The notes under the pieces: generated by a model
Databases searched by the model: none
Told to the model about the DNA's origin: nothing
What the model saw: only the letters and a program-made list of their open reading frames with translations
Shown: positions 24,272 through 33,073 of the stretch, in pieces
Numbering within the stretch: position 1 is the stretch's first letter
How the letters are laid out: each line of letters begins with the position of its first letter
Source: JAAYAO01 sp051133435
GTDB lineage: Bacteria > Actinomycetota > Actinomycetes > Propionibacteriales > Propionibacteriaceae
Assembly (NCBI RefSeq): GCF_051133435.1
Contig: NZ_JBPGNY010000003.1
Coordinates: 372,001 to 436,000, forward strand
Length of the DNA stretch: 64,000 nucleotides
Direction of reading: 5' to 3'
Program-made: the position numbers and the translations under genes

Positions 24272-25239
24272 GGGTCGAAGTTGTCGAGGGCATCGACACC
24301 GGAGCGCTGTGGCACAGCGGCGACCCGATCCGCGAGCAGCGCACGCTGAGCGCCGGGGACGGATTCGTCGACCTCAGCCACTACGACCTGTGCACCATCG
24401 AGGGGGTCGACCGGCTGACCTGGCTGCACGCCCTGACCACCCAACACCTCACCAACTTGGCTCCCGGGCAGGCCACCACCGCCTTCGTGCTCTCCCCCAC
24501 CGGGCACATCGAGCACGGTCTGGAGATGGTCGACGACGGCACCCGGCTGTGGGTGCACACCGCCCCCGGCCACGGCGAGGCACTGCTGACCTGGTTGGAA
24601 TCGATGAAGTTCATGTCCCGGGTGGAGATGAGTGCACGTCCGGACGCCGGTCTGCTGTGGACCCCACGTGTCCCCGAGGACGTGGCCGACCTGTTGACCA
24701 CCGGGGTACTTGCCCTGCGTGCCTGCCCGTGGGGTGGCACCGAGGTGTTCTTCGAGGCCGATGCCCGTGCCGCGGTGACCGAGCAGCTCGGCGACGAGGC
24801 CGGCATGTGGGCCTACACCGCCCTGCGGGTCGCGGCCGGGTATCCGCGATTCGGGGTGGATACCGATCACCGCACCATTCCCAATGAGATCGGGCTGGTC
24901 GGCACCCACCTGGACAAGGGCTGTTATCGCGGCCAGGAGACCGTCGCCCGCGTGCACACCCTGGGACGCCCGCCCCGCCGGCTGGTGCGGTTGTTGCTGG
25001 ACGGGTCGGTCGACGTACTGCCCCCCACCGGCAGCCCGGTGGCCAACGCCGACCGGGAGATCGGCTTCGTCGGTTCGGTCGCCCAGCACTGGGAACTCGG
25101 ACCGGTGGCGCTGGCGCTGGTGAAGCGCAATGTGCCGGTGGACGCGACGCTCACCTGCGGGCCGGAGAACGAGGTCTCGGCCGCCCAGGAGGTGCTGGTC
25201 GACCCGGACGTCGGCCTGCACGTCCGCGCCCGGCTCTAA
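24268..25239 (+). CDS. YgfZ/GcvT-family folate-binding protein (Fe-S cluster repair/assembly)
   Basis: The product has 323 residues from GTG 24268. The YgfZ signature KGCYRGQETV is intact, including the Cys needed for function. The N-terminal GcvT-like fold is visible (FVDLSHYDLCTIEGVDRLTWLHALTTQ). YgfZ uses tetrahydrofolate to support Fe-S enzymes such as MiaB under oxidative stress. The gene ends 4 bases from a convergent gene, so there is no room for a terminator. Confidence 0.92.
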   Translation: MRVEVVEGIDTGALWHSGDPIREQRTLSAGDGFVDLSHYDLCTIEGVDRLTWLHALTTQHLTNLAPGQATTAFVLSPTGHIEHGLEMVDDGTRLWVHTAPGHGEALLTWLESMKFMSRVEMSARPDAGLLWTPRVPEDVADLLTTGVLALRACPWGGTEVFFEADARAAVTEQLGDEAGMWAYTALRVAAGYPRFGVDTDHRTIPNEIGLVGTHLDKGCYRGQETVARVHTLGRPPRRLVRLLLDGSVDVLPPTGSPVANADREIGFVGSVAQHWELGPVALALVKRNVPVDATLTCGPENEVSAAQEVLVDPDVGLHVRARL

Positions 25240-25243
25240 GCGC

Positions 25244-26443
25244 TCAGGGGGTGCAGTCGACCAGGCCGAGGTCGGACTTCAAGCTCAGCACCCTGGTGGC
25301 CGAGGTCGCGACCTGTTCGGCGAACTCCGGATCGTCCTGCATCTGCCCGATCATTTTCTCCGACATGGCCGCAGCCTTGGCCGGGTCGGCATTGATCACC
25401 AGATCTCCCCCGGCGGCCACGAACTGCCATCCGCGATCGGCCACCGGCACCGAGGCCAGGTTCTCGGCCACGCCGAGGTCGTCGGAGATCACCACACCGT
25501 CGAAGTTGAGATCACCGCGGATCATCTCCTGCAGGATCACCTTCGAGAACACCGCTTGATGATCGGGGTCGATCTTGGTGTAGGTCGCCGATGAGACCAT
25601 CAGCATCGAGGCGCCCGCTTCCAGTCCGGTGGCGAAGGGGGCCAACCCCGGATCGTCCCGGGTGGTGCGGTCATCGACCACCCGGTCGGCGAAGTCGGGG
25701 TTGCCGACGACCCGGCCCAAGCCCGGGTAGTGCTTCAAGGTGGTGCCCACCCCGGCCTCGCTCATGCCGCGCACGTAGTCGGTGACCGCCGCCCCGATCT
25801 CGTCCGGGTCGGAGGAGTAGCCCCGGCGCAGTTTGGCGACCGGCTCATTGGCGCTCGCCATCTCCTCGGGTACGTGGTCGGCCACCGGGGCCAGGTTCAC
25901 GTTCACCCCGGCCTCGGCGAGTTGTTCACCCCAGCGTTGGGCGTCGGCGGCCAAGTCGTCGGCTTGGGCCTGCTCGACCGCGTCCGGCATCGAGTCGAAG
26001 CCGGGGCCCTGCAGGCGCTGCACCTGCCCACCCTCCTGGTCGACGGCGATCAGCACGTCCTCGCCGACCTCCTCGCGCAGCAGGTCGGTGAACTCACGGA
26101 CCTGTTCGACCCCTTGGGTGGTGTTGCCGAGCAACACCACGCTGCCGATCTCGTGATCGGTGATGACCTGCATGGTGGCGGCATCCGGGACGGCGTCGTT
26201 GGTGATCGCGACCATGAACAGCAGCCCGGACTGTTCCTGCGGCGACATCCGGTCAACCATTGCCCGACACGACGATGCACCCGCGGGGGTTTCGGAGGCC
26301 GGACTCGACTCGGGTGCCGGGCTGCTGTCCGATACCGGGCTCTCCGGCGCGCGGGTCGGGGTGCCACCGCTTTGTGGCGCTCCGGCGCAGGCGGCCAGCA
26401 CCAGACTCAGCGCAGCCAGCCCGGCCCAGCGCAGCCGGGTCAC
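25244..26443 (-). CDS. glycoside hydrolase family 3 lipoprotein (NagZ-like beta-N-acetylhexosaminidase)
   Basis: The product has 399 residues from GTG 26443, which overlaps the mtr stop (GTGA). It is a lipoprotein (LVLAAC, Cys19) with a Ser/Pro linker and a GH3 barrel. Family motifs are IAVDQEGGQVQRL, VNLAPVADH, TLKHYPGLGR and the nucleophile segment GVVISDDLG. The usual KHFPGHGD motif is altered to KHYPGLGR, so the His of the catalytic dyad differs from standard NagZ. A role in cell-wall sugar recycling outside the membrane is inferred. Confidence 0.85.
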   Translation of the reverse strand: MTRLRWAGLAALSLVLAACAGAPQSGGTPTRAPESPVSDSSPAPESSPASETPAGASSCRAMVDRMSPQEQSGLLFMVAITNDAVPDAATMQVITDHEIGSVVLLGNTTQGVEQVREFTDLLREEVGEDVLIAVDQEGGQVQRLQGPGFDSMPDAVEQAQADDLAADAQRWGEQLAEAGVNVNLAPVADHVPEEMASANEPVAKLRRGYSSDPDEIGAAVTDYVRGMSEAGVGTTLKHYPGLGRVVGNPDFADRVVDDRTTRDDPGLAPFATGLEAGASMLMVSSATYTKIDPDHQAVFSKVILQEMIRGDLNFDGVVISDDLGVAENLASVPVADRGWQFVAAGGDLVINADPAKAAAMSEKMIGQMQDDPEFAEQVATSATRVLSLKSDLGLVDCTP

Positions 26444-27843
26444 GAATCTTCCAGGGGCAGCGAGAGCAGGGCGTTCTCGATCAGCTCGGGCATGGCCGGG
26501 TGGATCCAGTACTGACCGGTGGCCATCTCGCGCGCTCCCAGGTCGAAGTGCAGGGCCTGGATGACCGGCTGGATCAGGGTCGCGGCCTGGGGGCCCATGA
26601 TGTGTCCGCCGAGCAGTTTGCCGGTGCTGCGGTCGGCGATCAGCTTGGCGAAGTGTTCGGTGTCCTCCATCGCCCAGCCGTACGCGATCGAGCCGTACTC
26701 CTGGACGGCGGTGACGTAGTCGAGGCCCTGGTCCTTGGCATCGGCCTCGGTGAGTCCGACCGAGGCGACCTGCGGCTTGCTGAACACCGCACCGGGGACG
26801 TAGCGGTGGTCGCTGGCGATCAGGTTGTCGGGGTGCAGCAGATTGTGTTGCACCACCTTCGCCTCGTGGTTGGCAACATGCTTCAACTGGTGCTCCGAGC
26901 TGACATCGCCCAGCGCCCACACCCCGTCGGCAGTGGTGCGCTGGTATTCGTCGACGATCACCAGTCCGCCCTCGTCCACCTCGACACCGCCGGCCGACAG
27001 GTTGAGGGTGTCACTGTTCGGTACCCGGCCGACCGCGAGCAGCACCACGTCGGCCTCGTAGCTGTGGTCGGTGCCGTTCTCGTCGTCGCCGGCGCGGGTG
27101 TGGATCCGCACCCGGTCGCCGTCGAGGGGTTCGACCCGGGTGACCGACTCGCTCATCCGCAGGTTCCACTTGCCGGCGGCCAGTTCGGTGAAGCGGCGCG
27201 CGACCTCCTCGTCCTGCTGGCGCAGCATCAGCGGGGAGCGGTTGATGATCGTCACGTCGACGCCGAAGGAACCAAAGATGTGGGCGAACTCGGCGGCGAT
27301 GAACCCGCCACCCAGAATCACCATGGTTTCGGGCAACTCGGACAGGTGCATCACGGTGTCGGAGGTATGGCAGACGATCTGGTCCGCACCGGGGCAATCG
27401 AGCCTGCGCGGCCGGCTGCCGGCGGCCAGCACGATCCGGTCGGCGGTGAACTCGGTGTCCCCGACCCGCAGCCGCTTGTCGGCCACGAACTCGGCGGTGC
27501 CGCGGTAGAGGTCGACGTTGCCGGCGCGGTATTCCTCGCCACCCTGCGCGATCGGATCGATTCGGCCGAAGATCCGGTCGTGGATCTGCTTCCAGGCGAC
27601 CCCGTCCAGGCTCAAGTCAACCCCGAGCGCGCGGGCGTGGTCGACCGAGGCGGCCAGGTCTGCGGGGTGGACGAACATCTTGGTCGGGATGCAGCCGACA
27701 TTGAGGCAGGTGCCGCCGAAGACGTCTTCGATGCCGACCCCGCGGTCGACCATGGCGACCTTCCAGTCGGCGAATCGTTCGTCGGGAATGGAGTTGCCCG
27801 AGCCGGATCCGATGATGCAGAGGTCGTAGTGCAGGTCAGCCAT
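26440..27843 (-). CDS. mtr: mycothione reductase
   Basis: The product has 467 residues from ATG 27843 (MADLHYDLCIIG). The FAD loop has the mycothione reductase form GSGSGNSIPDERFADW, the redox-active disulfide is GTCLNVGCIPTK, and the second nucleotide loop is GGGFIAAEFAH. The C-terminal WIHPAMPELIENAL carries the His-Glu pair. It reduces mycothiol disulfide with NADPH. Together with mshD it shows that the organism uses mycothiol. Confidence 0.95.
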   Translation of the reverse strand: MADLHYDLCIIGSGSGNSIPDERFADWKVAMVDRGVGIEDVFGGTCLNVGCIPTKMFVHPADLAASVDHARALGVDLSLDGVAWKQIHDRIFGRIDPIAQGGEEYRAGNVDLYRGTAEFVADKRLRVGDTEFTADRIVLAAGSRPRRLDCPGADQIVCHTSDTVMHLSELPETMVILGGGFIAAEFAHIFGSFGVDVTIINRSPLMLRQQDEEVARRFTELAAGKWNLRMSESVTRVEPLDGDRVRIHTRAGDDENGTDHSYEADVVLLAVGRVPNSDTLNLSAGGVEVDEGGLVIVDEYQRTTADGVWALGDVSSEHQLKHVANHEAKVVQHNLLHPDNLIASDHRYVPGAVFSKPQVASVGLTEADAKDQGLDYVTAVQEYGSIAYGWAMEDTEHFAKLIADRSTGKLLGGHIMGPQAATLIQPVIQALHFDLGAREMATGQYWIHPAMPELIENALLSLPLEDS

Positions 27844-27870
27844 GGGCACCATCGTAGGCATATCCACCGA

Positions 27871-27889
27871 CTGCACCGGTGCCGTGCAG
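27871..27889 (-). terminator. small hairpin after ccsB
   Basis: CTGCAC pairs with GTGCAG across 7 bases, 12 bases past the ccsB stop and before mtr. It is a weak candidate without a T-run. Confidence 0.3.
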
Positions 27890-27901
27890 GGTGCTTGGGG
27901 A

Positions 27902-28867
27902 TCAGATTCCGGCGTAGGAGTGCAGGCCGGGGATCAGCATGTTGACCCCGATGTAGTTGAACCAGAAGGTGGCCACACCGATCAGGGCGATCACCGCCGC
28001 CTTGCGTCCGCGCCACCCGGCGGTGGCCCGGGCGTGCAGGTAGGCGGCGTAGGCGACCCAGGTGATCAGCGACCAGGTTTCCTTCGGGTCCCAACCCCAG
28101 AACCGGCCCCAGGCGAACTGGGCCCAGACCGCTCCGGCGGCGATGGTGAAGGTCCACAGCGGGAAGGAGAAGGCGTGGAAGCGGTAGGCGATCACGTCGA
28201 GACGTTCAGCACTGGGCAGCTTGGCCAGGTAACCGCGGACGGTGCCCTTGCGTTCGGCCCGATCCCGCACCAGGTACAGGATCGTGGCGACCGCGCCCAG
28301 GTTGAAGGCGGCCGCCGACACCGCTGCGGTGACGATGTGGATCACGAACCACACCGAGTGCAGGGCCGGCACCAGCGGTGCGACGTCGACGTAGAAGACC
28401 GTGACGGCCAGACCGATGCCGATGGTGCTCAGGAGGGTCACGAACAGGCCGGCCCAGCGCATGCCGAAGCGCACCGCACCGACCAGGTAGGCGGCCACCA
28501 CGAACAGCAGGGTGCTGGTGATGAACTCGTACATGTTCGCCCAGGGGAAGCGGTCGCCCGCCAAGCCGCGGGTGACGACACCAACCAGGTGAAAGACGAA
28601 GGCGACGGTGGTCAACAACAGACCGACCTTGCCGAATCGGGCGAGCCGCGGGTCTTCGGTGGTCTCGACCCGGGTTTCCTCGGTGGCGGTCGGCAGGTCG
28701 GCACCCGCTGCTGCGCCGGCACCGACCAGCACCCGGCGCCGTTTGCGCTCGACCTTGGTGCTGAGGTTGCGCGCCACCGACCACTCCAAGGCATGGGCAA
28801 CCATCGCGATCAGGTACACGACCCAGGCGGTGGTCATGGCTTGGGTGGACAGAGTCGACAGGTCCAT
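27902..28867 (-). CDS. ccsB: cytochrome c biogenesis protein CcsB/ResC
   Basis: The product has 321 residues with about eight membrane helices. The heme-handling Trp-rich motif is present (FAWGRFWGWDPKETWSLITW). Conserved His residues lie in the preceding helices (VWFVIHIVTAAVS, VAFVFHLVGVVTR). With ResB it moves heme across the membrane and attaches it to apocytochrome c. Normally resB and ccsB are adjacent; here a marR/dehydrogenase pair lies between them. Confidence 0.92.
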   Translation of the reverse strand: MDLSTLSTQAMTTAWVVYLIAMVAHALEWSVARNLSTKVERKRRRVLVGAGAAAGADLPTATEETRVETTEDPRLARFGKVGLLLTTVAFVFHLVGVVTRGLAGDRFPWANMYEFITSTLLFVVAAYLVGAVRFGMRWAGLFVTLLSTIGIGLAVTVFYVDVAPLVPALHSVWFVIHIVTAAVSAAAFNLGAVATILYLVRDRAERKGTVRGYLAKLPSAERLDVIAYRFHAFSFPLWTFTIAAGAVWAQFAWGRFWGWDPKETWSLITWVAYAAYLHARATAGWRGRKAAVIALIGVATFWFNYIGVNMLIPGLHSYAGI

Positions 28868-28952
28868 CAGTGGATCCTTCCCGGCGTTATCGCCCCTTCA
28901 AGTGCCCCATCATGATGCATGAAGACTGATTTCGTCGCATCCACGTTCCGTT

Positions 28953-29408
28953 TCAGGCCTCGCGCATGTTCCGCGCCTGCATCAGTACCCGGTGGATCAG
29001 GTCGCGCAGGGTCACCAGTTCGTCCTCATCGAACTGTCCCAACAAACGTTCGGCCACGCCGACGCGCATCCGGGCGATCACCGCGGAGGTTTCGCGTCCC
29101 TCGTCGGTCAGGTCGATCAGCACCGCGCGGCCGTCCTCGGGGTCTCGGGTGCGGCTGACCAGACCGCGCTCCACCAGGGCGTCCACCAGCACACTGACTT
29201 GCTGGGGGCTCATCGCCATTGCCTCACAGAGCTGGGTCAGCCGTTGGTTACCGCGCACGCTGAGTTCGTGGAGCACTGCGGTGCGCACCGGTGTGAGTGA
29301 GACGCGCTTGGATCCGGCGGAAAACTGCTGTCCCAGCTCCACGGTCAGTTCGGACATCACGTCCATGGTTTCTTCACGCAACTGCGACACGCGCTCAGCG
29401 TAGGTCAT
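28953..29408 (-). CDS. MarR-family transcriptional regulator
   Basis: The product has 151 residues from ATG 29408. The winged-helix core reads LTPVRTAVLHELSVRGNQRLTQLCEAMAMSPQQVSVLVDALVERGLVSRTRDPEDGRAVLIDLTDEG, with the DxRxxxxxLT wing signature. It is divergent from the dehydrogenase gene, and a palindrome lies in the 80-base gap, so it probably represses that gene and itself. Confidence 0.92.
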   Translation of the reverse strand: MTYAERVSQLREETMDVMSELTVELGQQFSAGSKRVSLTPVRTAVLHELSVRGNQRLTQLCEAMAMSPQQVSVLVDALVERGLVSRTRDPEDGRAVLIDLTDEGRETSAVIARMRVGVAERLLGQFDEDELVTLRDLIHRVLMQARNMREA

Positions 29409-29439
29409 CGAAACCGTCCATTGACGTGGCACGCGAAAC

Positions 29440-29458
29440 TATTCAATAGTGTTGAATA
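29440..29458. promoter_or_regulatory. palindromic operator between divergent marR and dehydrogenase genes
   Basis: TATTCAA (29440-29446) and TTGAATA (29452-29458) are perfect inverted arms around TAGTG. AT-rich palindromes of this size are typical MarR sites, and it lies 31 bases from both start codons. Confidence 0.7.
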
Positions 29459-29488
29459 ATGTTTTCCGATGATCGAGGAGCCCCAGAC

Positions 29489-30685
29489 ATGCAGATCACC
29501 GTTCTCGGAGCCGGCGGGATCTCCCGTGGCATCGCGGCGGAGTTGTCCCGCCGAATATCCGCCGGAGAGTTGCCCGGTTGCTCGCTCACCGTCGCCGACA
29601 TCGACGTGGATCGGGCCCGAACCGTGGCCGGTGAGGTCGGTGCCGAAGCCCGTCAGGTCGACATCACCGACCCGGAAGCCCTCGCCGCTCTGGTCGCCGA
29701 CTGCGACCTGGTTGCCAGCGCGGTGGGCCCGTTCAGCCGTTTCGGTTCGGTGGTGTTGCGGGCCTGTGTAGCCGCCGGAACCCACTACCTCGACGTCTGT
29801 GATGAGGACGTCGTGGCCGCCGAAGTGCTGTTGGACGCCGACCTCGACCGGGCGGCCGCCGCCGCCGACGCCACCGTGGTGATCGGCTGTGGGGCCACCC
29901 CGGGGATCTCGAATGTGGTGGCCCGCTGGGGCATCGAAAGCCTCGATGTCGCCGACAGCGTCGACATCTTCTTGGGCATTCCCCCGATGGCCAGCTTCGG
30001 CGTCACCATCAACGAGCACATGCTGGACTCCCTGTCGGGACAGGTCACCCAGTACCTGGACGGCCGCTTCGAGCAGGTGGACGCCTGGACCGGCACCCGG
30101 GACGAGCAGATGGCCGAGGGCTACGGCGGTGGCTCCTTCGGCTACCTGGGCCACCCCGAGCCGCTGTGCCTGGGCCGGTCGTACCCCGACCTGCAGCGGG
30201 CCACGATCCGTTGGTCGTGGCTGGAACCGGAGGCCAACGAAACCTGGCAACTGTTCAACCGGCTCGGCCTGAACTCCGACGAACCGGTGCCGAGCCTGGG
30301 CCTGTCCCCGCGCACCTTCCTGGCGCACCTGCTGGACAGCCCCCAGGGTGCCCGGATCCCGGGCCTGACCCCGCAGCGCAGTCACCGCGGGGTGCCGCTG
30401 CGCACCATCGTTGAGGGCACCTTGGACCAGAAACCCACCCGCGTGGTGCTGGACCAGTTGATCGAGTGGGCGACCAAGAAGGGCAGCCCCGGTGCCGAAA
30501 CGGCCTGGCCGGCCGCCGAGACCGTCGCCCGGATTGCCACCGGTGCGATCACCCGGCGCGGCGTCCTGAGCCCGGAACAGGTGCTGGATCCCGATTCGAT
30601 TCTGCCCAGGTATGCCGAGGTCACCGGGGTGAGCTTCGCCCGCTCGATCGAAACGACGGGGAAGGCCTGGCTGACCGAGGGCTGA
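29489..30685 (+). CDS. saccharopine dehydrogenase-like NAD(P)-binding oxidoreductase
   Basis: The product has 398 residues from ATG 29489, preceded by GAGGAG. The Rossmann motif GAGGISRGIA lies at residues 7-16. The family segments CDLVASAVGPFSRFGSVVLRACVAAGTHYLDV and VVIGCGATPGISNVVA follow. The substrate is unknown; members include saccharopine, carboxynorspermidine and ketoreductase-type enzymes. Control by the divergent MarR protein suggests induction by a small molecule. Confidence 0.82.
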   Translation: MQITVLGAGGISRGIAAELSRRISAGELPGCSLTVADIDVDRARTVAGEVGAEARQVDITDPEALAALVADCDLVASAVGPFSRFGSVVLRACVAAGTHYLDVCDEDVVAAEVLLDADLDRAAAAADATVVIGCGATPGISNVVARWGIESLDVADSVDIFLGIPPMASFGVTINEHMLDSLSGQVTQYLDGRFEQVDAWTGTRDEQMAEGYGGGSFGYLGHPEPLCLGRSYPDLQRATIRWSWLEPEANETWQLFNRLGLNSDEPVPSLGLSPRTFLAHLLDSPQGARIPGLTPQRSHRGVPLRTIVEGTLDQKPTRVVLDQLIEWATKKGSPGAETAWPAAETVARIATGAITRRGVLSPEQVLDPDSILPRYAEVTGVSFARSIETTGKAWLTEG

Positions 30686-30697
30686 GTTCGGTGTGCT

Positions 30698-30728
30698 GTG
30701 GGGCGGTTCGCATCGGCGGCCGCCCCAC
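30698..30728. terminator. hairpin between convergent dehydrogenase gene and resB
   Basis: GTGGGGCGG (30698-30706) pairs perfectly with CCGCCCCAC (30720-30728) across 13 bases. It lies 12 bases past the dehydrogenase stop and 16 bases from the resB end, suitable as a bidirectional terminator. Confidence 0.6.
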
Positions 30729-30743
30729 GGTCATGTGCGGCGG

Positions 30744-32306
30744 TCAATCCTCGGGCTGTTCGGCCTCGGGGAAAAGGTCGACGAGAGCTTGAACTTCATC
30801 GACCAGGCCGAGGCGGGCGTCGGCGCGGTCGAGGCCGCCGATGCTGAGGGTGTGTCCGCCGTCGGACGGGGTGAGCCGGGCCCAGATCCGGCGGGGCCGG
30901 ATGAACAGCGACAGCAGCAGGCCGGCGATGGCGATGACCACGCCGATCACGATCACCGGCACCCCGGGTTGTTCGGAGACCTGGAGTTTCACCCAGCGGT
31001 TCCAGCCGACGAAGCTGATCGTGCCCAGGTTGTCGGGCAGTTCGACCTCGGTGCCGGGTTTGAGCCGCAGCCGCAGCACGTCCCCGTCCTTGGTGATCTG
31101 TTCCAGGCCGGTGGTGTCGAGGGTGTAGACGTTCTCGGGCACGCCGGATTCGGTCTCCTTGGGCGGGCCGTGCCACACGTTGAGGAACAACTCGGGGGAC
31201 GTGGCGTCGGGGAAGGTTGATCGCGGGCCCTGATCATCCACGGTGGCCGAGGGCAGGAAGAAGCCTTCGAAGGCGAGCCGCTGGGGGCGGGCGTCGGGGG
31301 CCTTGATCACCCCGAGTGAGGTGAACATGCCGTCCTGGGGCAGGAAGACCACCGGGCCGGCGAAGGCGATGTTGCCGTCACCGTCGCGCACCTCGACGAT
31401 GGGGGCATAGCCGTGGGCGTTCAGGTGCACCTGGGTGCTGCCCACCATCACCGGGTGGTTCACCTCGAGGGCTTCGTTGCGCGGTTCGGCTCCCGGATGG
31501 TCGGTGACGGTGACGTCGGCGGTGAAGACCCGGGCCGCGCCGTGCTGGACGGGGCCGGTTTCGAACTCGGCATGGAAGGAGTTCACCTTCACCGAGAAGG
31601 GTTTGAGGTCGCGTTCGCTGAACCGGGCGCCGGCGGAGATGTCGTCGTACTGGCTGAGGTTGTTCGAGAAGCCGTACCCCTCCACCACGATCGCGGTGCC
31701 CTTGAAACCCCACAGCGCACCGACCGCCACACCGACCAGCAGCAGGGTGAGGCTGAGGTGGAAGATCAGGTTGCCCATCTCGCGCAGGTAGCCGCGTTCG
31801 GCCGACACGGTGGTGTCGGTGGTGGCCACCCGGAATCGGCGGCGGCGCAGTTCCTCGGCGATCCGGGGCAGGGCGGACGGGTCGTCCAGGGTGATGGTGG
31901 CCGAGACCGGCAGCCGGTTCAACCGGGCGGGGGCGGCCGGTGGTTGACGGCGCAGGGCCTTGGCGTAGACGCCGATTCGGGGCACGATGCAGCCGATCAG
32001 CGACACCAACAGCAGCAGGTAGATCGCCGAGAACCAGGGTGAGGAGTAGACGTCGAAGAAGCCCAGGGCGTCGTAGATCTTGCCCAGGGTGGGGTTGTCG
32101 GTGAGGAACTCGTTGACCTGAATCGGGGTGACCGGACGCTGCGGCACCAGCGATCCGGGGATCGCGGCGATCGCGAGCAGGAACAGCAGGATCAGCGCGG
32201 TGCGCATGCTGGTCAGCGCACCCCAGGCCCAGCGTCCCAGGGCCCGCAGGCCGGGTTCCTTGGTCGGCGGGGCCGGACGGGTTTCCTCGGTGGCGGTGTG
32301 CGACAT
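30744..32306 (-). CDS. resB: cytochrome c biogenesis protein ResB
   Basis: The product has 520 residues from ATG 32306, which overlaps the ccdA stop (ATGA). The ResB layout is seen: helix pair at about 33-105 (ALILLFLLAIAAIPGSLVPQ, AIYLLLLVSLIGCIVPR), a helix near 170-195, a large external domain and a last helix (VPVIVIGVVIAIAGLLLSLFI). With CcsB it forms the system II heme lyase/transporter. Confidence 0.92.
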   Translation of the reverse strand: MSHTATEETRPAPPTKEPGLRALGRWAWGALTSMRTALILLFLLAIAAIPGSLVPQRPVTPIQVNEFLTDNPTLGKIYDALGFFDVYSSPWFSAIYLLLLVSLIGCIVPRIGVYAKALRRQPPAAPARLNRLPVSATITLDDPSALPRIAEELRRRRFRVATTDTTVSAERGYLREMGNLIFHLSLTLLLVGVAVGALWGFKGTAIVVEGYGFSNNLSQYDDISAGARFSERDLKPFSVKVNSFHAEFETGPVQHGAARVFTADVTVTDHPGAEPRNEALEVNHPVMVGSTQVHLNAHGYAPIVEVRDGDGNIAFAGPVVFLPQDGMFTSLGVIKAPDARPQRLAFEGFFLPSATVDDQGPRSTFPDATSPELFLNVWHGPPKETESGVPENVYTLDTTGLEQITKDGDVLRLRLKPGTEVELPDNLGTISFVGWNRWVKLQVSEQPGVPVIVIGVVIAIAGLLLSLFIRPRRIWARLTPSDGGHTLSIGGLDRADARLGLVDEVQALVDLFPEAEQPED

Positions 32307-33073
32307 CAGATCAGTACCTCGAATCCGCTCACCCACTGGCGGGCCATCCCCATCAGCCAGTCCCAGCCGCCGGTGACCATCAGTACCCCGACCGCCACCA
32401 TCACCAGGCCACCGATGCGCATCACGATCTGCTGGTGGCGTTGCACGAACTGCACCAGTCGGCGCATCCGGCCGAAGGCCAAAGCGGCGACCAGGAAGGG
32501 GACGCCCAGTCCGAGGCAGTAGGCCAGGGCGAGCACACCGCCACGCAGGGCGCTGCCCTCGGTCAGGGCCATGGTGAGCACCACCGACAGTGCGGGGCCG
32601 ATGCAGGGGGTCCAGCCCAGGCCGAGGACGACCCCGAGCAGCGGGGCGGCGGCGAGCCCGGCCCGGGGCACCCAGCGCAGCCGGACGTCGGATCTGCCCA
32701 GCGGCAACAGCCCGGCGAAGGCCAGGCCGAGCAGAATCACCAGTACGCCGAAGATGCGGGTGAGTACCGGGGAGTACTCCATCAGCCAGCGCCCGGCGGT
32801 GCCGGCCAGTACCCCGGTGGTGACGAAGACCGCGGTGAACCCGAGGATGAACAAGGCGGTGCCGAGCAGCAACCGTCCGCGTGGGCCCTTACCGCCGGTG
32901 ACCTCCTGGGCACCCAGGCCGGTGGCATAGGACAGGTAGCCCGGCAGCAGCGGCACCACGCACGGGGAGAAGAAGGACACCAGCCCGGCGAAGGCGGCCA
33001 CCGGCAGGGCGAGCAGCAGTGACCCGGTCAACAGACCGGACACGCTCAGGTCCAACAACACCATCGACATCAC
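32306..33073 (-). CDS. ccdA: CcdA/DsbD-type thiol-electron transporter
   Basis: The product has up to 255 residues and six membrane helices. The two Cys of the family are seen in FFSPCVVPLLPGYLS and in LGWTPCIGPALS. It passes electrons from thioredoxin to the outside TlpA to keep apocytochrome c haem-binding cysteines reduced. Starts at 33073 (GTG, overlapping the tlpA stop), 33070 or 33064 (ATG) are all possible. Confidence 0.93.
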   Translation of the reverse strand: MMSMVLLDLSVSGLLTGSLLLALPVAAFAGLVSFFSPCVVPLLPGYLSYATGLGAQEVTGGKGPRGRLLLGTALFILGFTAVFVTTGVLAGTAGRWLMEYSPVLTRIFGVLVILLGLAFAGLLPLGRSDVRLRWVPRAGLAAAPLLGVVLGLGWTPCIGPALSVVLTMALTEGSALRGGVLALAYCLGLGVPFLVAALAFGRMRRLVQFVQRHQQIVMRIGGLVMVAVGVLMVTGGWDWLMGMARQWVSGFEVLI

